Source of the DNA: Microbacterium testaceum StLB037
Lineage (GTDB): Bacteria; Actinomycetota; Actinomycetes; Actinomycetales; Microbacteriaceae
Reading direction: 5' to 3'
Length of the DNA stretch: 64,000 bases
Assembly: GCF_000202635.1 (NCBI RefSeq)
Contig: NC_015125.1
Span: 2,728,001-2,792,000, forward strand
Both the position numbers and the translations under genes were made by a program. Under the pieces are notes generated by a model that ran no database searches, was not told the origin of the DNA, and saw only the letters and a program-made list of their open reading frames with translations. Positions within the stretch are counted from its first letter, which is position 1; each line of letters starts with the position of its first letter. Shown here one piece after another: positions 34,438 through 41,736 of this stretch.

Positions 34438-34478
34438 CGTCCCAGCCTGGCACGCGTCAGCTGCCGGGCCGGGCCCGA

Positions 34479-34910
34479 TCAGGCGTCGTCGGGATCGGGC
34501 AGGCTCTGCGCGATGCGGCTCGAGGCGGCGGAGTCGCGGCCCACTCCGGGCTGGTACTTCGCGATGGGGTCGTCGCCGTCGACGTGCGGCTCCGGCTCGT
34601 CGGTCGCGGCGGGCGCCGTCGCGGGAGTGTCTTCGTGGTGGCGCGAGGTCGACCCGTTGCCGCCGCGCGCGTCGTCGGTGCCGCGTTCCATGCCGCCGTC
34701 CGCGGCCCGCGTGCCAACTCCGGGCAGGTCGTTCTGGCTCGAGACGTTCTGCACGCGGGCGTCGTCGTCGGGATCGATCTCGGTTGCGGCGACCGCTCCG
34801 CTGTCGGCTCCGGCACCGCCCGCGGGGACGTCGGCGGTGAGGCCGTCGGAGTTCGCGACCGTGTCGTCGTGATCCGCGCCGGGGAGATGCTCGGGGGTGG
34901 GGGTGCTCAT
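34479..34910 (-). CDS. Acidic, probably disordered hypothetical protein
   Basis: A 143-residue protein rich in Asp, Ala, Gly, Thr and Pro with no hydrophobic core segments and no recognised domain. Local motifs are ATEIDPDDDARVQNVSSQND and HVDGDDPIAKYQPGVGRDS. It has a GAAGGA ribosome site and the two-block promoter motif shared with dps and others, so a stress role is inferred. Comparable small acidic proteins are encoded at 26770 and 38674. Confidence 0.68.
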   Translation of the reverse strand: MSTPTPEHLPGADHDDTVANSDGLTADVPAGGAGADSGAVAATEIDPDDDARVQNVSSQNDLPGVGTRAADGGMERGTDDARGGNGSTSRHHEDTPATAPAATDEPEPHVDGDDPIAKYQPGVGRDSAASSRIAQSLPDPDDA

Positions 34911-34937
34911 GGCGGTCCTTCCGTGGGATGTGCGGCC

Positions 34938-34976
34938 ACGCTAGGCGCGGGGTCCGACATCGGTGACGGGGTTGAC
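34938..34976 (-). promoter_or_regulatory. Putative two-block promoter of the acidic protein gene
   Basis: On the minus strand, GTCAAC (34976-34971) then 26 bases, then CTAGCGT (34944-34938), 27 bases upstream of the ATG at 34910. Same layout as at dps. Confidence 0.5.
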
Positions 34977-35063
34977 GCGGGGAGAACGCCCGAGTCCCGG
35001 CATCCACCCGCCCCGATGTCGGAGGCGCTGGCTAGGCTCGAGACAGCGTCGAAAGGACACCCC

Positions 35064-36056
35064 ATGCAGCAGCGCCCCCTCTCCCGTACCGGCCGCGATG
35101 TCTCGGCGATCGGTCTCGGTACCTGGCAACTCGGTGCCGACTGGGGGGATGTCAGCGAAGACGACGCGCGCGCGGTGCTCGCCGCCTCGGCCGACGCCGG
35201 CGTCACCCTCTTCGACACCGCCGACGTCTACGGCGACGGCCGGTCCGAGCAGATCATCGGGTCGTTCTTGAAGCGCCGGGATGCCGATGACATCACCGTC
35301 GCGACCAAGATGGGCCGCCGCGAAGACCAGGTGCCCGAGAACTACGTCATGGAGAACCTCCGTGGCTGGCTCGACCGCTCGCGCCGTCTGCTCGACACCG
35401 AGACGCTCGACCTCGTGCAGCTGCACTGCCCGCCGTCCGCGGTGATCGACGACGACGCCACGTGGGACGCGCTGGATCAGCTCGTGTCCGAGGGGGTGAT
35501 CGCCGCGTACGGTGCCTCGGTCGAGACGATGGACCAGGCTCTGTCGGCGCTGAACCGCCCGAACCTGACCAACCTGCAGATCATCTTCAACCCGTTCCGC
35601 CTCAAGCCCCTCGACGAGGTGCTGCCGCTCGCGGCCGAGAAGAACGTGGCCGTGTTCGCCCGTGTGCCCCTGGCGAGCGGGTTGCTCTCGGGGAAGTACT
35701 CCCGGTCCACGACGTTCGCCGAGAACGACCACCGCACCTACAACCGCAACGGCGAGGCGTTCGACAAGGGCGAGACGTTCTCGGGTGTGCCGTTCGACGA
35801 GGGCGTGGCCGCGGCCGACGAGCTCAAGGCATCCCTCCCCGAGGGTGTGACACTGCCCGCGGCGACGCTCGCGTGGATCGCGTCCCGCGAGGGGGTGACC
35901 TCGGTCATCCCGGGAGCGCGCTCGGTGTCGCAGGCCACCGCGAACGCTGAGGCGGCGGAGCTGCTCGAGGGCGGCTTCGACCTCGACGCGTTCGACGCTC
36001 TCGTCCGCGACGTGTACGACCGCCGTCTGCGCGCGGAGATCCACTCGCAGTGGTGA
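35064..36056 (+). CDS. Aldo/keto reductase
   Basis: A 330-residue NADPH-dependent oxidoreductase with a TIM-barrel fold. The catalytic tetrad is visible: Asp and Tyr in FDTADVYGDG, Lys in VATKMGR, and His in VQLHCPP. The C-terminal SVIPGARSVSQATAN is the NADP-binding segment. It resembles the general-stress AKR subgroup. Substrate unknown. GAAAGGA precedes the ATG. It is monocistronic, ends at a strong bidirectional hairpin, and sits among stress-type genes. It is unrelated in context to the AKR at 53131. Confidence 0.92.
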   Translation: MQQRPLSRTGRDVSAIGLGTWQLGADWGDVSEDDARAVLAASADAGVTLFDTADVYGDGRSEQIIGSFLKRRDADDITVATKMGRREDQVPENYVMENLRGWLDRSRRLLDTETLDLVQLHCPPSAVIDDDATWDALDQLVSEGVIAAYGASVETMDQALSALNRPNLTNLQIIFNPFRLKPLDEVLPLAAEKNVAVFARVPLASGLLSGKYSRSTTFAENDHRTYNRNGEAFDKGETFSGVPFDEGVAAADELKASLPEGVTLPAATLAWIASREGVTSVIPGARSVSQATANAEAAELLEGGFDLDAFDALVRDVYDRRLRAEIHSQW

Positions 36057-36066
36057 CCCACGCATG

Positions 36067-36108
36067 ACGAGAGCCGGGCCCGCCTCTACAGGCGGACCCG
36101 GCTCTCGT
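36067..36108. terminator. Strong bidirectional hairpin
   Basis: Eighteen-base arms starting ACGAGAGCCGGG with one G-U type mismatch around a 6-base loop, between the convergent AKR and SRPBCC genes. Confidence 0.8.
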
Positions 36109-36123
36109 CGTTCGGGGGAGGCG

Positions 36124-36576
36124 TCAGCTGACGTCGCCGCGCCACGCGCCGGACTCGGCACCGCGCGACTCGATGTACTTCTTGAAGTTCTCGAGGTCCT
36201 TCTTGACCGAGTGGTCGTCCGCGCCGAAGACCGCGCCGAGCTTCTCGAGGACGCCGGTGGGCGCCCAGTCGATCTGGACCGTGACGCGCGTCTCGTCGTC
36301 CGACAGACGGTGGAAGGTCACGACACCGGCGTGGTTCTCGTCCCCGCCGATGCTGTTCCACGCGACCCGCTCGTCGGGGTGCTGCTCGGTGATCTCGGCG
36401 TCGAACTCGCGCTCGGCCCCGGCGATCTTCACCTTCCAGTGCGTGAGGGTGTCGTTCTTCTGCGTGATGGACTCCACGAAGCTCATGAAGTGCGGGAACT
36501 CCTCGAACTGCGTCCACTGGTTGTACGCGACGCGGACGGGAACGTTCACGTCGATGGTTTCGATGACCTGTGCCAT
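36124..36576 (-). CDS. SRPBCC/polyketide cyclase-like protein
   Basis: A 150-residue soluble protein with the START/SRPBCC helix-grip fold. It opens with ETIDVNVPVRVAYNQWTQFE, continues with FPHFMSFVESI, and has the long C-terminal helix DLENFKKYIESRG that closes the cavity. Proteins of this type (cyclase/dehydrase family) often accompany stress genes in actinobacteria, and the ligand is unknown. A two-block promoter motif lies upstream. It is monocistronic and converges with the aldo/keto reductase gene across a shared hairpin. Confidence 0.88.
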   Translation of the reverse strand: MAQVIETIDVNVPVRVAYNQWTQFEEFPHFMSFVESITQKNDTLTHWKVKIAGAEREFDAEITEQHPDERVAWNSIGGDENHAGVVTFHRLSDDETRVTVQIDWAPTGVLEKLGAVFGADDHSVKKDLENFKKYIESRGAESGAWRGDVS

Positions 36577-36611
36577 GGTGTCCTCTTTCGTGTGGTTTCC
36601 GGGGTGCCCCC

Positions 36612-36650
36612 AGTCTTCGCGCGTCGCGGTCGCCCCACCCCCGGGGTTGA
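36612..36650 (-). promoter_or_regulatory. Putative two-block promoter of the SRPBCC gene
   Basis: On the minus strand, TCAAC (36650-36646) then 28 bases, then AAGACT (36617-36612), 35 bases upstream of the ATG. This is the weakest match of the five sites with this layout. Confidence 0.35.
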
Positions 36651-36697
36651 GGGATCAGCGTTCATGACCTATACGCGCGGGTGCTCATCGCGGGGGA

Positions 36698-36824
36698 GGT
36701 GGCTGAGCTTGTCGAAGCCTCCGGCGCGTGGTGGCGGTGCGGTCCCTTCGGCGGGCTCAGGGACCTGGCGGGGTGGCTGGGGTGCGGTCCCTTCGATGGG
36801 CTCAGGGACCTGGCGGGGTGCGGT
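36698..36824. repeat. Array of CTTCGACGGGCTCAG elements
   Basis: One inverted element (TGAGCTTGTCGAA core at about 36703) followed by two direct elements (TTCGGCGGGCTCA and TTCGATGGGCTCA cores) each with GGTCCC and GGGACC arms. They lie between the SRPBCC start and the 3' end of the flavoprotein gene. No gene is seen in 36577-36827. Confidence 0.88.
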
Positions 36825-36827
36825 GGG

Positions 36828-38018
36828 TCAGGCGCGGCCGCGGAGGATCAGGTGCCAGTACACCCACGGCAGCACGCGCCGGTCGGCGATCCACGACAGC
36901 CTCCGCTCCCGGTACAGCGTGCGCCAGAACGGCACGGTCGGTTGCAGGTGCCCCCACCGGTCGAACTCCGCGAACACCACGGTGCCGCGCGACACGGTGA
37001 ACGGCACCACGCTGTACCCGTTGTACTTCTGCGGGGGCGTTCGTCCCGCCAGGGTGGCGCGCAGGTTCTTCACGAGCGCCTTCGCCTGCTGGCGGATCGC
37101 TCCTCCGGACCGCCGGGTGGCCACCGCCGCCGCGTCGCCGACCGCCCAGATCTCCGGATGCCGCACGTGCTGCAGCGTCTCCGGATCCACGTCGACGAAC
37201 CCGTGCGGATCATCGGATGCCGCGAGCCCGCTGCCCGCGATCCACTCGGGCGCGCGCTGCGGAGGAACCGCGTGCAGGACGTCGTACTCGAGGGTTTCGG
37301 ACGCGTCGCCGCGACCGATCGTGAGCGTCCGGGTCTCGGCATCCACGGATCGGAGATCGCGGCTGTACCGCACCTCGATGCCGTACTCGTCGAGCTTGCG
37401 CTGCAGCTCGCGATCGATCGCCGGGATGCCGAACGGCACGGGGTCGGGGCACACGAACATCACGCGGATGTCGTCGCGGACCCCGATCGCGCGCCACCAG
37501 TCGCACGCGAGATACATCGGCTTCTGGGCGGCCGCGCCGCACGACGCGGGCTCGGGCGGCTGCGTGAAGACGACGGTTCCGGACCGGAGATCGCGCAGGA
37601 CGGTGGAGGCCTTCGCGGCGAGGGCGTAGTCGTAGTTCGAGATGCCCGAGTCGGCGTCCATCGCCTCGGGCAGGCCGGGGACCTGCTCCCACGCCATGCG
37701 CATCCCGGCGCAGATGACGAGCTGGTCGTAGTCGATGCGCCCACCCGAGACGAGATGGACGCGACGGGTGTCGGCATCCACCGTGAAGACCTCGTCGCGC
37801 AGCCACCGCACCCCCGGAGGGATGACGTCGGCCTGGGCGCGCGCGGCCTCCGAGGCTCGGGCGGCTCCGCCGGCGATGTGCGACTGCAGGGGAGCGAAGA
37901 CGTGGAGCGTCCGCGGCTCGATGACCGTGATGTCGGCCAGGCCGGCGCGGTGGAGGCGACCGGCGACCGACAACCCGGCGTTGCCACCGCCGATCACGAC
38001 AATGCGGGGGTTCGTCAT
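36828..38018 (-). CDS. Sulfide:quinone oxidoreductase-like flavoprotein lacking the second redox Cys
   Basis: A 396-residue FAD enzyme related to SQR and type II NADH dehydrogenases. The FAD motif is VVIGGGNAGLSVAGRL (residues 7-22) and the second is WAVGDAAAVAT. Cys160 stands in PASCGAAAQKPMYL, which matches the first catalytic Cys region of SQR. The C-terminal Cys region YxGYxxCP reads YNGYSVVP, with Val338 replacing Cys, and no Cys replaces position 128. Sulfide oxidation by the usual mechanism is therefore doubtful. ATG 38018 has a close GAGG. An in-frame ATG at 38036 is possible. Confidence 0.85.
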   Translation of the reverse strand: MTNPRIVVIGGGNAGLSVAGRLHRAGLADITVIEPRTLHVFAPLQSHIAGGAARASEAARAQADVIPPGVRWLRDEVFTVDADTRRVHLVSGGRIDYDQLVICAGMRMAWEQVPGLPEAMDADSGISNYDYALAAKASTVLRDLRSGTVVFTQPPEPASCGAAAQKPMYLACDWWRAIGVRDDIRVMFVCPDPVPFGIPAIDRELQRKLDEYGIEVRYSRDLRSVDAETRTLTIGRGDASETLEYDVLHAVPPQRAPEWIAGSGLAASDDPHGFVDVDPETLQHVRHPEIWAVGDAAAVATRRSGGAIRQQAKALVKNLRATLAGRTPPQKYNGYSVVPFTVSRGTVVFAEFDRWGHLQPTVPFWRTLYRERRLSWIADRRVLPWVYWHLILRGRA

Positions 38019-38083
38019 GTCCTCACGCAACGGCATGCCCCCGGTGTGCGCCAGCGCCTTGACAGCCGTGGCGGGGTGCCCGA

Positions 38084-38410
38084 CTAGGCGAACGTCGTGG
38101 CGGCGACGCTGTCCTCGGCCGGCTCGGGCACGACGTACAGACCGGTGGGGGAGTTCGCCGTCGACATCAGGGCTTCGAGCCACGCGCGGTTCAGCGCCGG
38201 CGGGCGTCCGCCGTTGAACTTGAACACGAGGTTCGCTCGGGGGTGCAGCCACACCGAGGTGCGACCGCCGCCGGTGCTGATGTCGTCCTTCCAGACGAAG
38301 TAGAACGGTTCGCCGCGGCGCAGCTTGTTGCCGACCACGACCTGCAGGTGCGCGAGGAGCCGGTCCTCGAACTCGTTGCGGACCCCGCCCTCATAGATGA
38401 ACTTGCCCAC
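38084..38410 (-). CDS. DUF7882-type small protein
   Basis: A 108-residue soluble protein of a type widespread in Microbacteriaceae, often mislabelled as ATP-dependent DNA ligase in databases. It opens MGKFIYEGGVRNEFEDRLLA and carries RRGEPFYFVWKDD, SVWLHPRANLVFKFNGG and a C-terminal VVPEPAE. The pattern suggests a small alpha/beta fold of unknown role. It lies 65 bases upstream of the SQR-like gene on the same strand. Confidence 0.78.
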   Translation of the reverse strand: MGKFIYEGGVRNEFEDRLLAHLQVVVGNKLRRGEPFYFVWKDDISTGGGRTSVWLHPRANLVFKFNGGRPPALNRAWLEALMSTANSPTGLYVVPEPAEDSVAATTFA

Positions 38411-38673
38411 GTATCCCTCCCCGCGGGCCTCGAGCCCGCTGCTGCGTCCGTGCTATCGAAGCCGCTCGGCGGGGCAGCGCGGCCCGGCGCGCCCCGTCCG
38501 GGCGGCGCTTTGGGTACGAGTCTCAGCACCCGGGCGGTGTGCGGCGGGGACGACCCAGTAGTTTTCCCCGTAGTCCTCGCGCTGCCCGGTGCGTCGTCGC
38601 GCGGCTGTCAAGGGGCGGGTCCGGGTGCGGGAGCCGCGATGGGATGAGGGGGCCGTCAACGAAAGGATTCCCC

Positions 38674-39036
38674 ATGAGCGACGCCTCGATCGACCCGTCC
38701 ACCCCCGACGTCCCCGTCACCGACCCGGACGGCGGTCTCGCGGCCGCGCAGCCGCTGCGCGACGGAGACACCTCCATCGAGCCCGACCCCGCACTCGACC
38801 CCGCGCAGGCGGAATGGGACGCCACGACCGCCATCGACGCGGGGGTGGATCCCGAGGACATCAACCCGGCGACGGCGACCGGCGCTGACCCCGCCGAGAT
38901 CCCCGCGGACGACAGTGACATCCCCCTCGAGGACATCCACCCGGAGTCCACCGGAACCGACTCGCAGGGCGAAGACCCCGGCATCGTCGAACTCGGCGAG
39001 GAAGGCCAGGGCGACCTCGCTCCCGAGGACCTCTGA
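38674..39036 (+). CDS. Acidic, probably disordered hypothetical protein
   Basis: A 120-residue Asp/Glu/Pro-rich protein with almost no basic residues and no recognised domain. Recurrent short motifs are EDINPATATGADPAEI and LEDIHPESTG. The strong GAAAGGA ribosome site before the ATG and normal codon use support a real gene. A TGTCAA block (38605-38610) stands 63 bases upstream, as at the other acidic protein genes, but the matching -10 block is poor. The gap 38411-38673 holds nothing else I can recognise. Confidence 0.68.
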   Translation: MSDASIDPSTPDVPVTDPDGGLAAAQPLRDGDTSIEPDPALDPAQAEWDATTAIDAGVDPEDINPATATGADPAEIPADDSDIPLEDIHPESTGTDSQGEDPGIVELGEEGQGDLAPEDL

Positions 39037-39081
39037 GTCTCTCGCCCGTCCCGCCCCAGGTTGTCCGGGCGGGGCGGGCCG

Positions 39082-39155
39082 AACTCCTGAGATTTCGGGC
39101 AGCAACGCCCGGCTTCGCCCGTGGCGTCCGCCCCGGTACCGAAATCTCAGGAGTT
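39082..39155. repeat. 16-bp inverted repeat with 42-base spacer
   Basis: Perfect arms AACTCCTGAGATTTCG (39082-39097) and its complement (39140-39155), with GC-rich flanks (GGCGGGC and GCCCGC) that are also complementary. It lies between the convergent acidic protein and hsp20 genes, so it may be a terminator or a dispersed repeat. No gene in 39037-39273. Confidence 0.8.
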
Positions 39156-39273
39156 TCGCCCGCACGCGGTCGAGCCCTCGCGCGCCGCCCGATCGACGGG
39201 ACGCGCGGACCGCGACCCGTGACAGCGCACGACGAGGGGGCCGGCCCCGACGGACCGGCCCCCTCGGCACGGG

Positions 39274-39729
39274 TCACTGCTCGATGAGCTGCGGCGTGCT
39301 CTCGTGCGCCTCGATGACGCCGTCGTGGTCGTCGGTCGAGACGGCGATGCGTCGCGGCTTCGCCTTCTCGCTCACGGGGATCGTCACGCTCAGCACGCCG
39401 TTGCGGTACGACGCGCTGATGTTGTCGGTGTCGATGCCCTGCCCGAGGTTGAGCTGGCGGACAAACGATGCCGTCTCGCGCTCGCGGGTGATCCACTTCA
39501 CGCCCTCGCCCGAGGCGAGGGTCCGCTCGGCGCGGATCGTCAGCAGCTGACCGTCGACGTCGATGTCGACCGAACCCGGGTCGACGCCCGGAAGGTCGGC
39601 GGCGAGGACGTAGTGGTCGCCGTCACGGTAGAGGTCCATCGGCATCCGTCGCGGTCCGCCGCCGCGCCGTGCGTCGAGAAGGGTCGACGCGAGGCGGTCG
39701 AGGTCGCGGAAGGGGTCGTAAGTGGCCAT
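39274..39729 (-). CDS. Hsp20/alpha-crystallin-family small heat shock protein
   Basis: A 151-residue ATP-independent chaperone that holds unfolding proteins. It opens MATYDPFRDLDRLAS. The alpha-crystallin domain (about 35-130) contains HYVLAADLPGVDPGSVDIDV, LTIRAER, and the C-terminal YRNGVLSVTIPVSEKAKPRRI signature. A final I-x-V motif for oligomerisation is in RRIAVST. Two operator-like elements, HspR-type and HrcA-type (CIRCE), lie upstream, so heat induction by relief of repression is likely. Confidence 0.94.
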   Translation of the reverse strand: MATYDPFRDLDRLASTLLDARRGGGPRRMPMDLYRDGDHYVLAADLPGVDPGSVDIDVDGQLLTIRAERTLASGEGVKWITRERETASFVRQLNLGQGIDTDNISASYRNGVLSVTIPVSEKAKPRRIAVSTDDHDGVIEAHESTPQLIEQ

Positions 39730-39783
39730 GTCGATTCTCCTTTTCGATCGGTCCGGACATCGGCATCCGGAAGGTTCTGTGAA

Positions 39784-39804
39784 GTTGAGTCGTGTCCGCT
39801 CAAC
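39784..39804. promoter_or_regulatory. HAIR-like (HspR) inverted repeat
   Basis: GTTGAGT-N7-GCTCAAC, with perfect symmetry over AGTTGAG/CTCAACT, 55 bases upstream of hsp20. The HspR consensus is CTTGAGT-N7-ACTCAAG, so the spacing is exact and five of seven positions per arm match. Confidence 0.6.
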
Positions 39805-39814
39805 TGCGTCCAGA

Positions 39815-39841
39815 TTAGCACTCTCGGGTGGAGAGTGCCAA
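39815..39841. promoter_or_regulatory. CIRCE element (HrcA operator)
   Basis: TTAGCACTC-N9-GAGTGCCAA, one mismatch from the canonical CIRCE sequence and with the exact 9-base spacer, 86 bases upstream of hsp20. Confidence 0.9.
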
Positions 39842-39984
39842 GGCCTCGGGTGCGCGATTGTGGCGCACGAAGTGCCCGCCGACAACCCCCATCCCGGATG
39901 CCGCGATCCCGACGTTCGCTGTCTGTCACGCGCCGCCCCGGTCACCTGACCACGATCCCCCCAGCGGTGCGGTGAGGAGAGACG

Positions 39985-40866
39985 ATGTACTTCCACAGGC
40001 AAGAGCTTCAGCACTCCGCCACCCCCGACAAGCCCGACGCCGTCTACGCGCGCAAGCTCCAGGAGGTGCTCGGCGGGCAGTACGGCGAGATCTCGGTCGC
40101 GATGCAGTACCAGTTCCAAGCGTGGAACATGCACATGCCCGGCAAATACCGCGACCTCGTGTTCGGGATCGGCGCCGAGGAGATGGGCCACGTCGAGATG
40201 CTCGCGATCATGATCGCGCAGCTGCTCGAGAAGTCGCCGCTCGGCATCACCGAGGAGGCCGTCCAGGACGACCCGACCGTCGCCGCCGTCATCGGGGGGA
40301 CCGACATCCAGCACGGCATCGTCGCGGGCGCCGGCGCGCGCCCGGTCGACTCCAACGGCAACCCGTGGCAGGGCAGCTTCATCACCGCGAGCGGCAACCT
40401 GCTCGCCGACTTCACCGCCAACGCCAACGCCGAGATGCAGGGGCGCGTGCAGGTCGCCCGGCTCTACCACCAGACCGACGACCACGGCGTGAAGGACCTT
40501 CTCGCGTTCCTCCTGGCCCGCGACACCATGCACCAGAACCAGTGGGCTGCGGCCGCCGCCGAGCTGCAGGCCGAGGGATACGAGTCGCTCCCCGTGCCGA
40601 GCAACTTCCCCTTGGACAAGGAGGATCGCGACGTGGCGTACCAGTACATCAACTTCAGCGACGGCACGCAGGCGGGCGACGGAACCTGGGCCTCGGGCCC
40701 GACCCCCGACGGCAAGGGGGAGTTCACCTACCTTCCCGAGCCGCCCGCGGGCGTTCCGATGCCCCCGCCCACCAAGCCCGACGTGCGCTTCTACGGCACG
40801 ACCGAGCTGCCGAACACGGTCGAGAAGCTGGCCGGCCGCGCGCAGGACGCGCTGCACAAGGAATGA
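39985..40866 (+). CDS. Manganese catalase
   Basis: Disproportionates hydrogen peroxide with a dimanganese centre. It has 293 residues. The ligands line up with the Lactobacillus plantarum enzyme: Glu35 (QYGEIS), Glu66 and His69 (GAEEMGHVEML), then Glu in NAEMQGRVQVARLY and His in DTMHQNQW. The C-terminal tail (about 225-293) is a Pro-rich extension. GAGGAGAG precedes the ATG. It is coupled to a DUF2231-type membrane protein gene by an ATGA overlap. It sits next to hsp20 among stress genes. Confidence 0.94.
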   Translation: MYFHRQELQHSATPDKPDAVYARKLQEVLGGQYGEISVAMQYQFQAWNMHMPGKYRDLVFGIGAEEMGHVEMLAIMIAQLLEKSPLGITEEAVQDDPTVAAVIGGTDIQHGIVAGAGARPVDSNGNPWQGSFITASGNLLADFTANANAEMQGRVQVARLYHQTDDHGVKDLLAFLLARDTMHQNQWAAAAAELQAEGYESLPVPSNFPLDKEDRDVAYQYINFSDGTQAGDGTWASGPTPDGKGEFTYLPEPPAGVPMPPPTKPDVRFYGTTELPNTVEKLAGRAQDALHKE

Positions 40867-41429
40867 GCGGGACGGATGCCGCGACGCCGGGACCCTCGAC
40901 GGTCTCGGCGCCGCGGAGCGGAGCGAGCTTCCCCGCCATGCGCGCGGCCAAGGTCCCGCGCGCGATCGTCGCAGGCCCCTACGGGCACCCGTTCCATCCG
41001 GTGGCGGTCACGATTCCCATCGGGGCGTGGTCGTCGAGCCTCGTGTTCGACCTGCTGGGTCTCGCCTCCGACGACCCCCGGGCGTTCGCGACGGGCTCGC
41101 GCTGGCTCATCGCCATCGGACTCGGGGGAGCCGTCGGCGCCTCGGTGCTCGGCTTGCTCGACATGTCGCGGATCCCCCGGGGGACGCCCGCGCGGCGCAC
41201 GGCCGTGGCGCACCTCGTGCTGAATGTGACCGCGATGGTGTTGTTCTCGCTCGGCCTCCTGGTCCGGATGCTCGACCTCGGCCGGGTGCCGGTCGTCGCG
41301 TTCGGCCTGAGTGTCGTGGCATCCGCCGGCCTCAGCGTCTCGGGATGGCTCGGCGGCAAGCTCGCCTACCGCTGGGGTGTTCGGGTCGCCGACGAGAACA
41401 CGCAACGCGAGGGATTCGAGTCCGCCTGA
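40863..41429 (+). CDS. DUF2231-type membrane protein
   Basis: A 188-residue protein with four hydrophobic helices. It contains GHPFHPVAVTIPIGAWSSSL, the hallmark of DUF2231, followed by LIAIGLGGAVGASVLGLLD, VLNVTAMVLFSLGLLVRM and VASAGLSVSGWLGGKLAYRWG. DUF2231 proteins can bind haem in some lineages, but that is not evident here. The ATG overlaps the manganese catalase stop, so it is translated together with it and probably works with it in oxidative stress. Confidence 0.88.
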   Translation: MSGTDAATPGPSTVSAPRSGASFPAMRAAKVPRAIVAGPYGHPFHPVAVTIPIGAWSSSLVFDLLGLASDDPRAFATGSRWLIAIGLGGAVGASVLGLLDMSRIPRGTPARRTAVAHLVLNVTAMVLFSLGLLVRMLDLGRVPVVAFGLSVVASAGLSVSGWLGGKLAYRWGVRVADENTQREGFESA

Positions 41430-41450
41430 CGCCCCCGGGCCCGTCGGGTC

Positions 41451-41694
41451 TCCGAGCCGGTGGAGGTCCCTGAGCCTGTCGAGGTCCCTGAGCCGGTGGA
41501 GGTCCCTGAGCCTGTCGAAGGGGCCGGCCCGGGCGGCCCGCCCGGGGGGCTTCGACGGGCTCAGCCTCCTCCGCCCGGTGTCGCGGGCGTGTGGGTGAGG
41601 TCCGCGAGCCTGTGGAGGTCCCTGAGCCTGTCGAAGGGGCCGGCCCGGGCGGCCCGCCCGGGGGGCTTCGGCGGGCTCAGCCTCCTCCGCCCCG
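41451..41694. repeat. CTTCGACGGGCTCAG array with an 80-bp direct duplication
   Basis: The 307-base gap 41430-41736 has no gene. It contains inverted elements (CCTGAGCCTGTCGAAG) and direct elements. An 80-base block at 41497-41576 recurs at 41613-41692 with a single mismatch (CGACGGG versus CGGCGGG). Confidence 0.9.
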
Positions 41695-41736
41695 TCCGAG
41701 CACTCCGGCGCGCTCAGGCAACCGGCGACGCGCGGG

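Noticed and set aside
35064..36056. The aldo/keto reductase at 35064 as a second fucose dehydrogenase
   Set aside because: It lies 18 kb from the island among stress genes, has no island-type operator, and its subgroup motifs differ from the AKR at 53131.
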